A stretch of 64,000 nucleotides of DNA from Misgurnus anguillicaudatus (GCF_027580225.2 NC_073355.2:19258001-19322000); one strand, 5' to 3'; positions 31,296 through 43,668 are shown, counted from the stretch's first letter. Numbers and translations are program-made. The notes: generated by a model not told the origin, from the sequence alone.

Positions 31296-33694
31296 GTTTG
31301 AAGTGAATTTCTGAAACGTTGCACAAGTTTTTCTGAAATGTTTGATCTTTTTAGGAGTTAACACAGATTGTGCGCTGAGAGCTAAAGGCAAAGCTCTGCA
31401 CTATAATCTATATTTGTTTTATAACTATGTAATGTACATAACTGCTAGCTCTTTAGCAAATGCGTTTAAGAAATGTTCAAGTACATTCAGATCTCAAAGC
31501 AGTATTGACCTTGGAGTAAATTCAGTTAAGTTTAATTTGATATGAATGGAAATTAAATATGGAGTATGAATGAAAGACAGCAAAATACATTTCTGTGTAA
31601 TTGTTGCGCTGAATGAAATGCAATTGACAAAAGAGTGGTTTAATGATCACCTCGGCTCGTATACAAGAAAAAGGCCCTCTGTACTGTTCTGCTCTTGAGT
31701 CTTTTTTAGCTGATGAAAGATTGAAAATGTCCACAAATTGGATGACTTATAAGCTCACAGTGAAGTGCGTTTGTGCTTTGCAGCCTTTGTGGACTTAATT
31801 TGAATACGGTGTGTAATATTTTTGATTCAGACCTGCAGACATGAATGAATGGTTACTGTTTAGAATTCAACTACATTGTTACTTTTATCCTTTTTTCCAT
31901 ACCTTTTAACATGAACAATCAAACACCAGATATATATTAGATGAATGTTCACGCTACAAAGCTCCAGATTGATGCAGATGCAGTTGGAAGAGATTGCGTC
32001 AAAGAGGCAGAAATCTGAGTGCTGCTCTGCGGATTGACGCCATGCCTTAGTAGGCAAACAACAGATGGAGGAGCTTCTTGTTCCTGAAACTTTGAGACAC
32101 AGAGATCCCCGAAGATCCTCCCAATCCATCTGCAGTACACGGTTGGGCGTGTAGTTATGACACGTCTCTTAATCGAACCAGCGCGCCGCCTCTGACCTCG
32201 TCCCTGAGGCTGCCTGATAAGAAGACTCCCGCCACCTGCCATGTGTCAATCACAGACCAACTCTCCTAGCTCTCTGGGAAAGCAATCCCCGTAGTGATGT
32301 CCCATTAGATTACCTTTCCAATATTCCACACATCTCTGATCATATCAAATCAACTGCACAGCCAAATTTATCGCTGGACTGTAAATACAAAAATGTTTTA
32401 AACAGTTTAATAATAGGGCATGTTAATATTAAAGGAACCGATTGAAAATCCATTTTGAAGTGGTAGCCGTGTTTTTTGAATGTGTAAATGCTTCACGTGT
32501 AATCGTGTTATCTTAATTATCGTAAATGCTCGTTTTGACATGAATGGCCTCTCAAGTCGTATTTAGCACTGGGGAACTCAAAGGTAACTTTGATGCCCGA
32601 GTTTCCGAAAAAGGCGGGTCATAAATTTTTTATATGGTGGACTGATTGGAGAAGTGTAGTTTAGTTTTTCTCCACAACAGCTGCATTGCCATATCTTGTT
32701 ATTAAAGTTTTACATATTTATGTATATAATTAGCCATTTAATGCATACTGTTTGTTTAATACATGACCAAAATACAAAGCAGTCTCTTGGCAATTTGTAC
32801 ATATTTCGCGATGTTCCTAATTTGTATTAATCAATACAATCACATTTGTATGTTTTGGTACGATTTGCTTTCGCCGCTGTGACACTGTGGTTTCATTATC
32901 GTTTTTTTATTATAATCATATGTAACCACTTCGTACAAGTTAGACAACTCGTAAAATACCTACACATTCCCATGAGATCAGGCTGGAAAATAGCTTGTAT
33001 TTGACTGAAAATCTAAAAGCTGCCTATGTATAAAACATTGTGAAAAACCACAAGAGAGCAGATGTTGTATGCTTGACAACAGCAGTCTACATTTTTTCAG
33101 AATCTGAAGGCATCAATTTGTTAATGTTTGCTGTAGTATTCAGTGGCATTAACAGGGAGGGGCTTAATAAAGCTATTTTTTGCATTTTGACTTATTAAAA
33201 CTGTTCAAGAGTTGGATTCCTCATGCTTAACTTTGGACGCAGTTGGACGTATTTCTGTGCCGAATGTACTCGCCAGGGATCGTACATGTTTCGGAAAGTT
33301 TATTTCGAACATGAAAGATTCATACGTAACAATCTTGCTTTATTTATTTTATGGGCAATTTCAGTGCTGGAAGTACAGTGGAAGTCCTTATATGGGCATT
33401 TCACCCGGAACAGGGGTGCACACACACACACCAACCAAGAGCTGACACAAAATCAATACATTTTTTGTTTGTGAGGAAAATGTAAGGTTGTCCAGCTTCC
33501 CAAAAAAAATAGCATTGTGGAAATGGATATAGTTTGTTTATCCAGGGTAGCAGCAGGGTTGTGCGTGTTTGTTGTGTTTGTTTAATGCTGGAGTTTGTTG
33601 AAATGGGGTTAGTCCCAAACGGGTCATGAGTCGCAGGCGGTAAGTAAAACTGCATCAAATGTCTGTTTTGTTGCCAATTGTTATGTTAGTGCAT
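31296..33694. other. Mostly unique non-coding DNA
   Basis: A complex, GC-richer stretch at about 31950-32300 has no repeat features and could be a conserved non-coding element. The fragment at 32770-32985 is repeat-like. No gene recognised. Confidence 0.45.
32770..32985 (-). mobile_element. Repeat fragment with CAGCCTGATCTCATG end
   Basis: It ends CATGAGATCAGGCTGG, the inverse of the terminus of the fold-back at 20247-20641. The interior (ACTCGTAAAATACCTACACA, TTCGTACAAGTTAGACAACT) reads like a dispersed fish repeat. The left boundary is uncertain. Confidence 0.4.
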
Positions 33695-34054
33695 ATAATA
33701 GGGAGCTCTCGTGTAGAAACTCCATTTGTGCCACAGAAGAAGTACCATTACAAACACTATTCCAGGAAATGTCTATAAGAATATTTATATCGCCATTCTT
33801 CAAAATGTTTCAGTTATTTTTATGATAAGAAAAAATATTTTAAATGATTGTGTTTAACAAGTGTTGCATTTTTAAATGCACGTTAAAATGACTCAGACTC
33901 ATAATGATTTTAGATTGATAAGGACTTCTTACTGACCAAAAGCTGTAGTACACGCACAAGCTGCGCATGAAACACAGAATAGCAGCCTTGCAATTCAGAA
34001 TCGATTTCAGACAGGCATTTTTAATGCGACATGCGATTTATCGTCACAGCCCTA
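33695..34054 (-). mobile_element. hAT-like element fragment
   Basis: About 150 bases (GAGCTCTCGTG, TTTGTGCCACAGAAG, AGGAAATGTCTA, GAATATTTATATC) match in reverse the right interior of the element at 61414-62426. The right end is ATCGTCACAGCCCTA, a hAT-like terminus resembling that at 47561. The left terminus is not seen. Confidence 0.55.
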
Positions 34055-34099
34055 AACACATGAACCTGGTTATTGGCTGGGGTAAGTTGAAAGATGCCC

Positions 34100-34440
34100 A
34101 GTATTGGGGTATGTATACCAAAGCGTTTAAACGCGCCTGAAAATGCCAGGCAGACGCCAACTGTAGGCGCTTGCCAGATTTTTTTCAGCTGAGCACTTTT
34201 GTTGCTTTGATAGTTCTGCTTTGTATGTCATTAAACAATGCGCTGGTAGGTTGTTGTATTTGTCCCACCCCTCCTCCACTGTGATTGGATGCCCTACTGA
34301 GAAGTGACATTGACGAGTTTTTCACCCAAAGTTAAACATTTTTTCAACTCTTGATGCTCAGCGCTGAGCACGTAAAAACTGCCGCGCACGGGCACTAAGC
34401 ATGGACAAAACCCGCCAGCTGCTATAGCTTTACATTTAAA
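34100..34440 (+). mobile_element. MITE-like repeat, copy 1 (partial)
   Basis: It shares a series of blocks with 38826-39067: CCAAAGCGTTTAAACGCG, TTCTGCTTTGTATGTCATT, ACTGTGATTGGATG, ACATTGACGAGTTT and the CTCAGCGCT motif. Its right side is cut near the element starting at 34457. Confidence 0.6.
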
Positions 34441-34456
34441 TCGAATAACTTATAAA

Positions 34457-34920
34457 TGTGACCCGCTCTAGCGAAATGAGTCAGAAGTCGCAACGTTCTA
34501 TTTTAAGATATGAGCCGATAATGTGGAAAAACAATGAAATTATCAAAAAAAAAATATTTTGAGTAAAGGTGTTTAAATGACTATTAAAGTTGAAACTTTG
34601 CTTTTCTCAAATCCTCTCGTCACCTCCGAGCATTTCGGGTATCCCCTGAAACGTCACTATCTCTCCAAATATGGTGTTACACGTTGTTTTAGAGCCAATC
34701 AGAAATCTTCATAAACGCTGATAATTTGTCAATGGGAAACCCCGGGGCACGCGATTGGTCCAGCCATCCTCCTGTCACTCCTCTCCTATTTAACTCCTTT
34801 TTGAATTGTTTACACTGTTATTGTCAACTAGCCTACACAAAGATATGATTGCATAGGCAAGCATTATTTGTTTTCTTTTTGCTTGTCTCTCTGTCTCTCT
34901 CAATTTCTCCCGCACGTGTG

Positions 34921-34953
<33 letters not shown>

Positions 34954-35369
34954 TTTGGTTTCCATGTTTTGTGGGGACATTCCATAGACGTAATGTTCTA
35001 TTCCCTTCCCCTAACATTTTTATTAAACATCATTCTGTTTGATTTACAAGCTTGTTTCTTGGTTTACTGGAATAGCATTTATATTAATGTCTTTGGTCAA
35101 ATTACGCTGTAAAATAAATCGTTTATCCCTTTAAAAATGCAATGGATTTTGAAAGATATCTACAAAAAATGTTAAAGGTGTTTTTCTCAGGTTTTCAGTT
35201 GGAGAAAGAGGACAGACAACCTTAATTCAAATGTCTATATCTTTAAAACCATTCAAGGTATGACTTTGACTAGGATATCATTTGAAAGCTTATGATCTTT
35301 TCCATTGATACCAGAATCTCCATTTTGAAATTTGGGTCACTGTGACTCATTTTGCTGGATCAGGTCACA
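34457..35369. mobile_element. MITE with TGTGACC termini, containing a CA-associated insert
   Basis: Left TGTGACCCGCTCTAGCGAAA and right (reverse) TGTGACCTGATCCAGCAAAA, followed by ATGAGTCA in both, form inverted ends. The middle holds a CA run and TTTTGTGGGGACATTCCATA, a signature of another dispersed repeat, so a nested insertion is likely at about 34900-35100. No coding capacity. Confidence 0.7.
34922..34952. repeat. (CA)n microsatellite
   Basis: An uninterrupted CA run of about 30 bases, followed by a phrase often found next to CA runs in fish repeats. Confidence 0.97.
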
Positions 35370-36991
35370 AATTATTATGCAGCAACTACCTAGTTTTCAA
35401 GTTGTACCATCACTGTACCACCAAAGTATATCACCAAAGTAGTTTCTTGTAACAGACATTTTTGTGAAATCTGATAATGAAATATGTCATGAAAAGTTCA
35501 GATAAGTTTTCAATAGTTTGCCGGTTACACATATACTGATATTACATTGTACTGTAGGTGTGGCGACTCAGAGGATGCATGTTGTTAAGATCTCTTCAAA
35601 AAATTGTACCCCCTGCTTTTATGTCTCTCTACACCATCCTGTCCAATTAAATGTGCCTAAAAAATTCAACAAGCTTTAGTTCTCTATCTTTTAGATTTTC
35701 GTCCTTCAGAATTTTCATATGGTTTTATCTTCCAAGCACACAGAGCTGCTGCATAGCGGGATGTGGAAACAAACACAGAATCAGAATTCCCAGTGATCTC
35801 CCAACACACGATCAGAACGTTTCAACAACAACCTCACATAGAGCCTGCTGTTCAAAGTCTTATGAGAAACCCTCCACGGGGGTTCAATCAAAACAGATAC
35901 CCGGCCAAAAGTTTTAACGCTTCGTTTTCATTTGTGGAGCCCTCCAAATGCGGAGGATCAGGCTCGTTTAGCCAAAAATGTTTACTTTGCTTTGAAAAAC
36001 TAGAAGTGGGGATGGAGTAAAGAGGACGAGAATCAATGTACAAAGTTTCATGTGCCCCACATGTAAAATAACAAATTCCAACGTAAAAACATCCTCTGTA
36101 TGGTGTGGACCACAAAACATGAAAGATGCTTTTATTGAGCATCTCTATAAAGTGACTCCTTATTTTACGATGTATCAAGGAGCTACACAATGTGGAGTGC
36201 AGTGGGGACAGCAGACCCTTTGATAGGACTTGCTTTTCAATGGAATAAAAAGCGTTTTCATTTCTCTGGTTTGGCTAGGGAGCAACAAACAGGCAGGCAG
36301 CTGTGCGCATACTGTAGGAGGGAAGTCTTCCACCTCTCCCATCAGAATAGAGACCCAGCATGTGTGTGGCTTCGGACCGCAGCGTGCAAGTGTTTCTTAA
36401 ATAGAGGGTCTGGCCTGGGTGGGGAGTTCCTCCCGCTAGGTTCATTAAAATGGGACAAAATTGTTTTCTTAGCTGTCACGGTGTGGCCGTTCAACGCAAG
36501 CGGAGGTCACGCAGATGTGCGGGCGAGACGCTTTTCATCCTGCTGTTGTTTGTTGAGCTTTCAGTGAGACAGCCTGTAAAGCGTGTGTATCGTGCCTTTG
36601 TTTTCAGAGCATTATGAAAGAGCTTTATCTAAGTCAGCTAGATAAACAGTAAAATGAATCTGTACACTCCAACCTGATCTTGGGGAACAATGGTACCTAT
36701 TTCACATGGCAGCGATTTCGTGATGTGAATAGTACTAAAATATATGATTATGCGAAAAAAGCACGAATTAAACCCTAATGTCATGGGATAAAAGCAGATT
36801 AAACTTAAATGTATGAATGACATCTGAATAAGCTAGCTTGTAAAATAAGGTACACGTTGCAGATTGTGCTACATACATTCACTATTTTGTTTGTAACTGT
36901 AAAAGTCACATTTTGTGGCATGTATTGTATACCTGTATGGGGTGGTTTTCCAGACAGGGCTTAAGTTTAGTCCAAGACTAAAATGCTTGTC
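35370..36991. other. Mostly unique non-coding DNA
   Basis: A 125-codon frame at 36190-36567 is the longest non-transposon, non-microsatellite frame in this part but has no motif or splice signals. The fragment at 36672-36790 is repeat-like. Confidence 0.45.
36672..36790 (+). mobile_element. Repeat fragment beginning AACCTGATCTT
   Basis: CCAACCTGATCTTGGGGAAC resembles the terminus of the fold-back at 20247-20641 and the end at 32985. The rest (CACATGGCAGCGATTTCGTG) is not matched elsewhere here. Boundaries uncertain. Confidence 0.3.
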
Positions 36992-37377
36992 TTAAAGGTG
37001 CAGTGTGTCATTTTTAGAAGGATCTCTTGACAGAAATGCAAAATAATATACAAAACTATATTATCAGTGGTGTATAAAGACCTTTCATAATGAGCCGTTA
37101 TGTGTTTATTACCTTAGAACGAGACCTTTTTATCTACATACAAAGAGGGTACCCGTACATGGAAGTCGCCATTTTGTGCTGCCATTTTTCTACAGAAGCC
37201 CTTAGCGGAATTTTTTTTTACGAAGTTCTCTCCGATGATGACATGTTTGTCCGGTGGCAGCTACCGTAGCTTCTCTATGTGTTTCAAAAGCGAGGGGTGA
37301 GCAGTGGGCTGAGCTGTTGGTTGCAATTTGCATCCTCACCACTAGATGCCGCTAAAATTTACACACTGCACCTTTAA
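36992..37377 (+). mobile_element. TTAA MITE family B, copy 1
   Basis: TTAAAGGTGCAGTGTGT and ACACACTGCACCTTTAA are perfect inverted termini, with TTAA on each side. Shared interior with 39068-39416 includes AGAAGGATCT, CATGGAAGTCGCCATTTTG, TTTCAAAAGCGAGGGGTGAG and TTGGTTGCAAT. No coding capacity. Confidence 0.95.
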
Positions 37378-37498
37378 TTGAAAACAACTTGGGCTGACAA
37401 ATCTTAAAATATGCCAGTGCCAAGATGCACACCAATAACTTTTTGGAAGGTATGTTTGTAAAAATGACTTAAATTTCCTAAAATAACCTAGTCCTTGT

Positions 37499-37743
37499 TT
37501 AAAGGCAGTGTGCATGATCTCCGAAAGCCAATGTTTACATTTGAAATCACCTGAACAAACACGCCCCTACCACAATAGAATCTGGACCTTCTTTTGATAG
37601 ACCCGCCCCACACATACGCAATCCAGGCAACAATGTCGGTCAGTAGACACGCCCCTTACTGCTGATTGGCTACAAGTGTTTTGGTACTCGGCCCGACTCT
37701 CTTTTCCAAAGTGTTTTTCAAAAATCATGCACCCCACCATTAA
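37499..37743 (+). mobile_element. TTAA MITE family A, copy 1
   Basis: TTAAAGGCAGTGTGCATGAT and ATCATGCACCCCACCATTAA are inverted termini with TTAA at each end. The interior (AGAATCTGGACCTTCTTTTG, CTGCTGATTGGCTACAAGTG) is nearly identical to 38477-38715 and inverted relative to 58781-59018. Confidence 0.93.
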
Positions 37744-38476
37744 TCTAATCCCTGTCCGGAAAACCACTTCTACTGTATGTCCTACAATAATGACCATGAC
37801 CTCTAACCTATAACCTTTTCTTTCTCCCCTCATGCTTTGCCTCCCTGTGGTCTTCTGATGTGTCCTGCTTTAGGTAAGAGCACTGCTGCTATGATTGACC
37901 TGCAATCTGTCTTTTTAATCACAAGATATAATGACACTAAGAGCTTCTTTATTCTGTGGCCAACATATGATGATCTTAAAAAAATGCTTACAAGTGTTTT
38001 AAGTTGTTATCTAAAGAAGTTTAAGTGCTATTTTACTATGACATTAAAAGAGGGTTTTTGGCATAAAGATAGAAAGTTATTGCATATTTGTTTTGCAGTA
38101 GTTTTTCTTTTTGCACCATTCCATCGTGTAAGTTTAGGATGGGACTATAACATCTGTTTGGCTGACTAATTTCCACTGATTACTTAATAACAATGATGAT
38201 CATCTAATGCAAATTACCATTCATAAAAATGGAAATTACAAAAACAAAGAATTTGGATGAAAAATATGCGTAATTATCATGTAAAGAAAGTTACAATAGA
38301 TAAATGCTAACAATTTAAAATTGAATAGTGCTTTTTAATGCTCAATATAGCCTTGTTTTTTATCCGTTTGAGTTTGAGGCAAACTTTGTTGGGTATGTTT
38401 TCATGAGATTCAGCTCAGTATGCTACAGTATGTACATTTTATACAGTGAAAATTTACTCAACACTGCGTCGCATCG
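37744..38476. other. Unique-looking non-coding DNA
   Basis: The stretch contains the splice-like motif at 37872-37878 and otherwise no recognised gene or repeat. A 110-codon frame at 37837-38169 has no motif. Confidence 0.45.
37800..37880 (+). promoter_or_regulatory. Recursive-splice-like motif (candidate)
   Basis: A long pyrimidine-rich tract (CTTTTCTTTCTCCCC, then TTTGCCTCCC) leads to CTGCTTTAG directly followed by GTAAGAG (AG at 37872-37873, GT at 37874-37875). A 3' splice site joined to a 5' splice site without an exon is the layout of recursive splice sites, known mainly from long introns. It lies between repeats in a gene-free stretch. It could equally be a chance pairing. Confidence 0.25.
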
Positions 38477-38715
38477 TTAAAGGCGGGGTGCATAATCTAT
38501 GAAAGCCATTGTTGACATTTGAAATTACCTAAACAAACATGCCCCTACCTCAATAGAATCTGGACCTTCTTTTGATAGACCTGCCCCACACATACGCAAC
38601 CCAGGCAATGATGTCGGTTAGTAGACACACCGCTTACTGCTGATTGGCTACAAGTGTGTTTTGGTAGTCTCCCTTTTCCAAAGTGTTTATCAAAAATCAT
38701 GTACCCTGCCTTTAA
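38477..38715 (+). mobile_element. TTAA MITE family A, copy 2
   Basis: TTAAAGGCGGGGTGCATAAT and ATCATGTACCCTGCCTTTAA are inverted termini with TTAA at each end of a 239-base element. Same orientation as the copy at 37499, about 1 kb away. Confidence 0.95.
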
Positions 38716-39067
38716 CTTTTTATGCCGATGCACCCAGCGAATCGTGGAACCTTCCCATCCCTAGTAAATGTAAACAAAGGCTACTTTCGTTGCCTTATCA
38801 ACTCTCGTTTTTACATTCCTTTAGGCCATGTGTCCACCAAAGCATTTAAACACGGGTGCCAGGTGCTTTCCTAAAACATACTTGCCAGCGTTTTGTATCT
38901 GAGGCACTTTGGTTGCCATGATATGGAAATATTAACTTCTGCTTTGTCATTGTATAATACACCGGTTGGTTGGTGTGTTATTTGTTAATCCCCTTCTCAA
39001 CTGTGATTGGGTGGCAAAGTAAAAATTGACATTGACGAACTCAACGTTTCAACCATCGAACATTTTA

Positions 39068-39416
39068 TTAAAGGTGCATTGTGTAACTTTTAGAAGGATC
39101 TATTGACAGAAATGCAATAAATATACATAACTATACTGTATGATCAGTGGTGTATAGTTTTATTACCTTAGATTGAGCCGTTTTTATTTACATACACCAC
39201 GGATCCCCTTACATGGAAGTCGCCATTTTGCGGCCCTATGTTTGTACTGCTCTTCAGAGCGCATTTCGTCACTATGTTGTCTCGGACGACAACATGTTTG
39301 TCTTGTGGTGTAGCTTTACTATGCATTTCGAAAGCGAGGGGTGAGCTGTCTGCTAAGCCATTGGTTGCAATCTCACTGATAGATGCCACTTAAAATCTAC
39401 ATAGTGGACCGTTTAA
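39068..39416 (+). mobile_element. TTAA MITE family B, copy 2, nested
   Basis: TTAAAGGTGCATTGTGTAAC and (reverse) TTAAACGGTCCACTATGTAG are flanked by TTAA on both sides. Its host is the 38826-40050 repeat, and the sister copy at 34100-34440 lacks it at the equivalent place (AACATTTTTTCAACTCTTG), which gives an empty site. Confidence 0.9.
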
Positions 39417-39429
39417 CTCTTGGCGTGAA

Positions 39430-39978
39430 AAAACCGAGGGTCAATCTTCCGATCTCTCTGATGAAGCCAATACGGAAGTGATTTAAACTGCAATTCATCC
39501 AATGGCCGCTAGAGGCTGGCTCCAAAAGGGAGTCAATTCCCATAGACCTCCATGTTAAAATGCCCAACTTTACAGTTGAAAATAATGTTAACAGCCTGGT
39601 ACAAAAAGTGTTTTTGTTCTGTATTGCTAATTTTGCCCTTCATGACAACGGTAAGGGGGTGAATTTTTTTGTAACGAAATTATATTAAGCCTTGAAGTTT
39701 TGCATAATTAAGGGCGTGGCCACTTGAGTGACGATTGAACTGCCACTGTTGTCACTAAAGTCGACCTAGGCGGGAGTGGTTTCAGCAACCAGCCACCTCA
39801 GGTTCACCCACATCCCGCCTCTTTACCCATGTTCGGATATCCGTGAGTGATGCGCTGTGACGCGCAGCCAAGATGGCGACGGAAGACATCGCCTACTTTA
39901 AGCTTCAAAAACGATCTTCAAAAACCTATGGGTGATGTTACGGACACTACGTCCATATTTGTTTACAGTCTATAGATA
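39430..39978 (+). mobile_element. Dispersed fish repeat, nested
   Basis: It contains CAATTCCCATAGACCTCCAT, TGCATAATTAAGGGCGTGGC and ends TACGTCCATATTTGTTTACA then GTCTAT, phrases of a common fish interspersed repeat. The left terminus expected as the inverse of the right one is missing or decayed. No coding capacity. Confidence 0.6.
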
Positions 39979-40050
39979 AAACACGCTGAGTACCCAGCAC
40001 CCAGCACAGAATGAACGCTCAGCGCTCAGTTTTTAAAAACACGGTGTTCC

Positions 40051-43000
40051 CATAGCAAACAATTGAGAAAAAAATATGCTGGACTAAGGAAAAATCACTT
40101 TAGTGGATACACCTACTCGCATTCCTGCAAAAAGAAGCCGTTTTTCCAGTTAACCAGCTCATGCTGCTCGTATTGTCTTCTTTTGGCATGTAGATATATG
40201 TGCACAGTCTCGAATGTGAAAACGGGCAGCCGTGTGACATTTAATTCACGTGGCTGATCAGCAAGGGCAGCCATAATTTACAAATCCATCGCCAGCCTTG
40301 TTATTGCAGATACCTAACAGGTTTTTCACTTTCCTTGGGCAGACCTGCCCAGCTTTTTTAATTCCACCTGGGAGCGCTGGCCGAGCTCCGGTGCGCCTGG
40401 GTACTTTACCAAGCACCCGTCCTACCTCCCTCTTTCAAGCGTACCTGCATGAGCGCGGCTATGGAAATGAGTCTGCGGGAAGCCCCGTTCCCAGGGGGTT
40501 TGGACAACTGACAGCATGACAGAAAGGAGCTGACGGTGCCCATCCATTTCGCCTCTTTGCAGCACCGCTAGGTGAACCACGCAATTACCAATTCCATCAA
40601 ATAGATTTTCCTTGCCGGTGTTTCTGCAATTCTGGAGATGAAACTCTCTGGTAGGGGAAAGAAAAGCACCCTTGGAAAACAGTCTCAGAACCATTTCCAT
40701 GACCCGCTGAGAGATTTGTTATACTTCTGCCAAATCCCAGCAGCCGTCTTGTGTCGTGAGAGAGTAACAGGGTATGACATGGTGCTAGAACTGAGGTCAC
40801 TGACGTCTAACTGATTTGCGGTAACACAAGTCACTTTGAAAACTCAAACTTTGCATTTATTCATGAGGTGGTAGAGGTGAAGAGCAGTTATTTGTGGTTA
40901 TGTCAAATGGCGCTTATTTATATGATGTATATAAAGTGATCTGAAGGTATATATCTATGCAGTATACCATAGTAAGGTCTAGCATCATTTGTTTTTTTTT
41001 AAATGGCATTGGACTTGAAAACTGTGTAGTGTACCTCTGCATTGTATTTAGCTCTTGACAATTTTTTTCTTTACCTGTGAAAACATCCTGTAAAAGTTAT
41101 CGCTGACAGTCGAAAGTTTATACTAATGGTCTTGAACTCTGTTTTATTGTGGTGCAAAAGTCAGCGACTGTTTCCCCCCAAAATACATTACCGCTCAAAG
41201 CGCATTGTATTTCTCCATCTGTCTTGTTCTTCTGTATGCAGAGACGTTCCCGTTTCGCTCTGTGAGGGATTTTCTCCGGCTACATGCATATTCATCAGTT
41301 GCCCATTATCTGGGCCTATAGGGGAAGGTCTCAGTTTATTGCCAGCATCATGCTGAAAACTGTTTGGTTGTTCATAATCCATGACCTCCCAGCATTGCCA
41401 CATGCTGACAGATGAGGCAGTAAGGTATTGCTCGGGAGGTGTGGGGTTGCGTGCACTGTTGCTCGGTACAGTATAATATCTCTTTATTCACTCCATTGCA
41501 TTAATGTGCAGCAAAGTGGACTATACAGGTTACGCGATGAAATCTAAGTTTGTGGAAGGTTACTTACTTTCTTTGCTCATTAGCCAAACTAGTTTTAGCT
41601 GCGTAGTTCAAAGTTTGTATTTGGTGTATGTAAACAGAAAGGACAAAAGATGATCTGTGCATTACTTAATGCGGTGTAAATGCAACCTAATAAACCTCTT
41701 ACTGTCTTTGTTCTGTACTTCTATTAGCTTGAATAATTACTGTTAAGTGATGTTTACATAATTGGGAAGTACATCAAGGCTGAATGTAGTTGATTTATTT
41801 TAATTTGTTAATATTTATATGCACATTTAAATCAAGTATTTATGTAAAGGAATGTTCTCTATAGGACATTAAGTTGTATAGTATATTGCTGTGGCATTGA
41901 AGATCATAAAATTTCTCTTGCTTATGGCTGCTGAAATATTGCTATCTCGACAAGTCTTGAAGTGAGCTTTTCTTGTTGAACGAGTCATAAATATGGTTTC
42001 CTTAGAGGCGCCACCAACACATACCCCAAATCCAGAAAAATGTTGAGTTCAACTGTTGCACAGTCCCCAGAGTGCTCGAAAAATGAGTATGTCCAGTCAA
42101 AACAGGGCTGGGGACAGCAGAGGTGAAGCACTTACAAACCTTGACTCTGGATTACTGAGCCACAACATGACGAAATGATCCATTTATTCCTCTGCAGCCA
42201 GGTCCATTCCACTTTTCCTTTAGTCTTTGGCTTATATGTGTCCCCAGAGTCTGTGTCATTTGTTAGTCCATCGAGCATCTGGGTAATTCAACGCACTGAA
42301 TCATGCAATCGATAATGTGTCACAAACAAACTTCCTTTTATAAAGTCCTTTTCACACTTTTCATCATCTGAGCACCAACAGAAATGACTTTTTCTTTAGT
42401 TTGGCGCATCATCAATCCCATGGTTCATTCTGCGGCGTCCTCACCTGGGCACACACAGAGATATTTCACAGTCTGTGTCACACAATTGCTTAGAGAAGCG
42501 ACTCTGTATGTACGAAGAACCGAGGTTAAACCCATTATTTATTCTCGCAATAGTGAATAACGGGTGTAACCGTAGCAACAGCGAGAGAAGTAAATATTAA
42601 AGATGGCGACTTGCGTTAGATAAAAGTTTGTCCTGTCAAGTCATAATTAACGCACAATGGATCTGAATAGTTTATTATAACTGCTGAGCAGATCAAAGGA
42701 AATAAATCACACACCGAGCACAAAACTGATTAGAGCAGCTTTCCTTTGGATGACACATGGCTCATATCCGTCCCCGTGAGTCACTGACACCACAAAAAAT
42801 CAACACAGATAATGGCTGTTTCACAATTCCAAGAACACAAAGAACGGACTTGCGTTCTTGTTGAGATCGGTCTTGCCAGGGGACCTTGGAAGAACGAATT
42901 CAGAAGGTAGCGAGGTGTGCGATCTCCCTGTTGGTCACCTGACCTCCCCAGGTTCAACATTGCAACATTCATAAAGTGACAAACATATCATTATCTGCAG

Positions 43001-43168
43001 TATTACATACATTAAGTTTTTTATGTCATTTTGTAATGGCAAATACGTAAATATTTCAGATACCTTGTCAAGAAATAATAATATAATCTAAAATAAGAAA
43101 CTCAATTAAGATAGTTTTTCTATACCAATAAAACATACATATCAAATTTGCGTTTTTTATTTATTTTT
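40051..43168. other. Long unique-looking non-coding stretch
   Basis: About 3.1 kb without a recognised gene or complete repeat. GC-richer blocks at about 40290-40560 and 42820-42960 are complex and non-repetitive, except that the latter (GAACGGACTTGCGTTCTTG) has a repeat-like inverted motif. Confidence 0.45.
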
Positions 43169-43209
43169 TATAGGGTCCCATTTTTTTGACGCTTTGATTG
43201 TGTTTACAG

Positions 43210-43668
43210 TGTGAGGGTTAGCAGGAACAGATGAACCCAAACGCAACGATGTCGGGGAAGAACAGAAAACACTTTATTTTAAACACACAAAAACAAACAC
43301 CCACGAGGGGGTACGCAACATCAAACACGAACTTGACAAATAACACTAAGACTGGGTATCCTGACTTAGATAGCAACACGAAACACGGCAACAGAACACA
43401 ACACAATGATCCTGCACAGAACTAAAGAAACACTGACATTAAATAGAGCAAACCAAACAAGATAACGAGCGGGGAACAGGTGATGGGAATAAGTAATAAT
43501 TAACAATAAGCAGGAGAACGAGGGAGCGGGGACAAATGACAAGACACCGGAGGTACATGCCAAACACAAAAACAAGGCATGAACCTCCACACAAGGCCAG
43601 GGACTGCCAGAACTCTGCCACCATGACATAATACAAATTAAACAAGACTTTAAGGCAGAGTCCTGACA
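43210..43668 (-). mobile_element. Solo LTR of a retrotransposon
   Basis: On the minus strand it runs from TGTCAGGACTCTGCC to CTAACCCTCACA, that is TG...CA, 459 bases. TACAG precedes it (43205-43209) and follows it (43669-43673), a perfect 5-base duplication. The intact MITE copy at 21207-21734 has the uninterrupted sequence, so the empty site is known. On the minus strand an AATAAA poly(A) signal lies near 43272, about 60 bases before the end. No internal gag or pol sequence is present, consistent with LTR-LTR recombination. The 5-base duplication and TG...CA ends suit Ty3/Gypsy-like elements, but the family is not proven. Confidence 0.9.

Larger units (their letters stand above)
38826..40050 (+). 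mobile_element. MITE-like repeat, copy 2, split by two insertions
   Basis: The left part (CCATGTGTCCACCAAAGCAT, TGACATTGACGAACTCAACG, CAACCATCGAACATTTTATT) matches 34100-34440. The match resumes at about 39985 with CGCTCAGCGCTCAG and ends near ACGGTGTTCCCATAG. Between them lie a family B MITE (39068-39416) and a second repeat (39430-39978). Confidence 0.65.

Noticed and set aside
36190..36567. 125-codon open frame
   Set aside because: No domain, no splice context, and composition like random sequence; frames of this length are expected by chance in 64 kb.
41222..41330. Exon starting after TTCTGTATGCAG
   Set aside because: The acceptor-like tract is good, but no convincing donor is near and the peptide matches nothing known.
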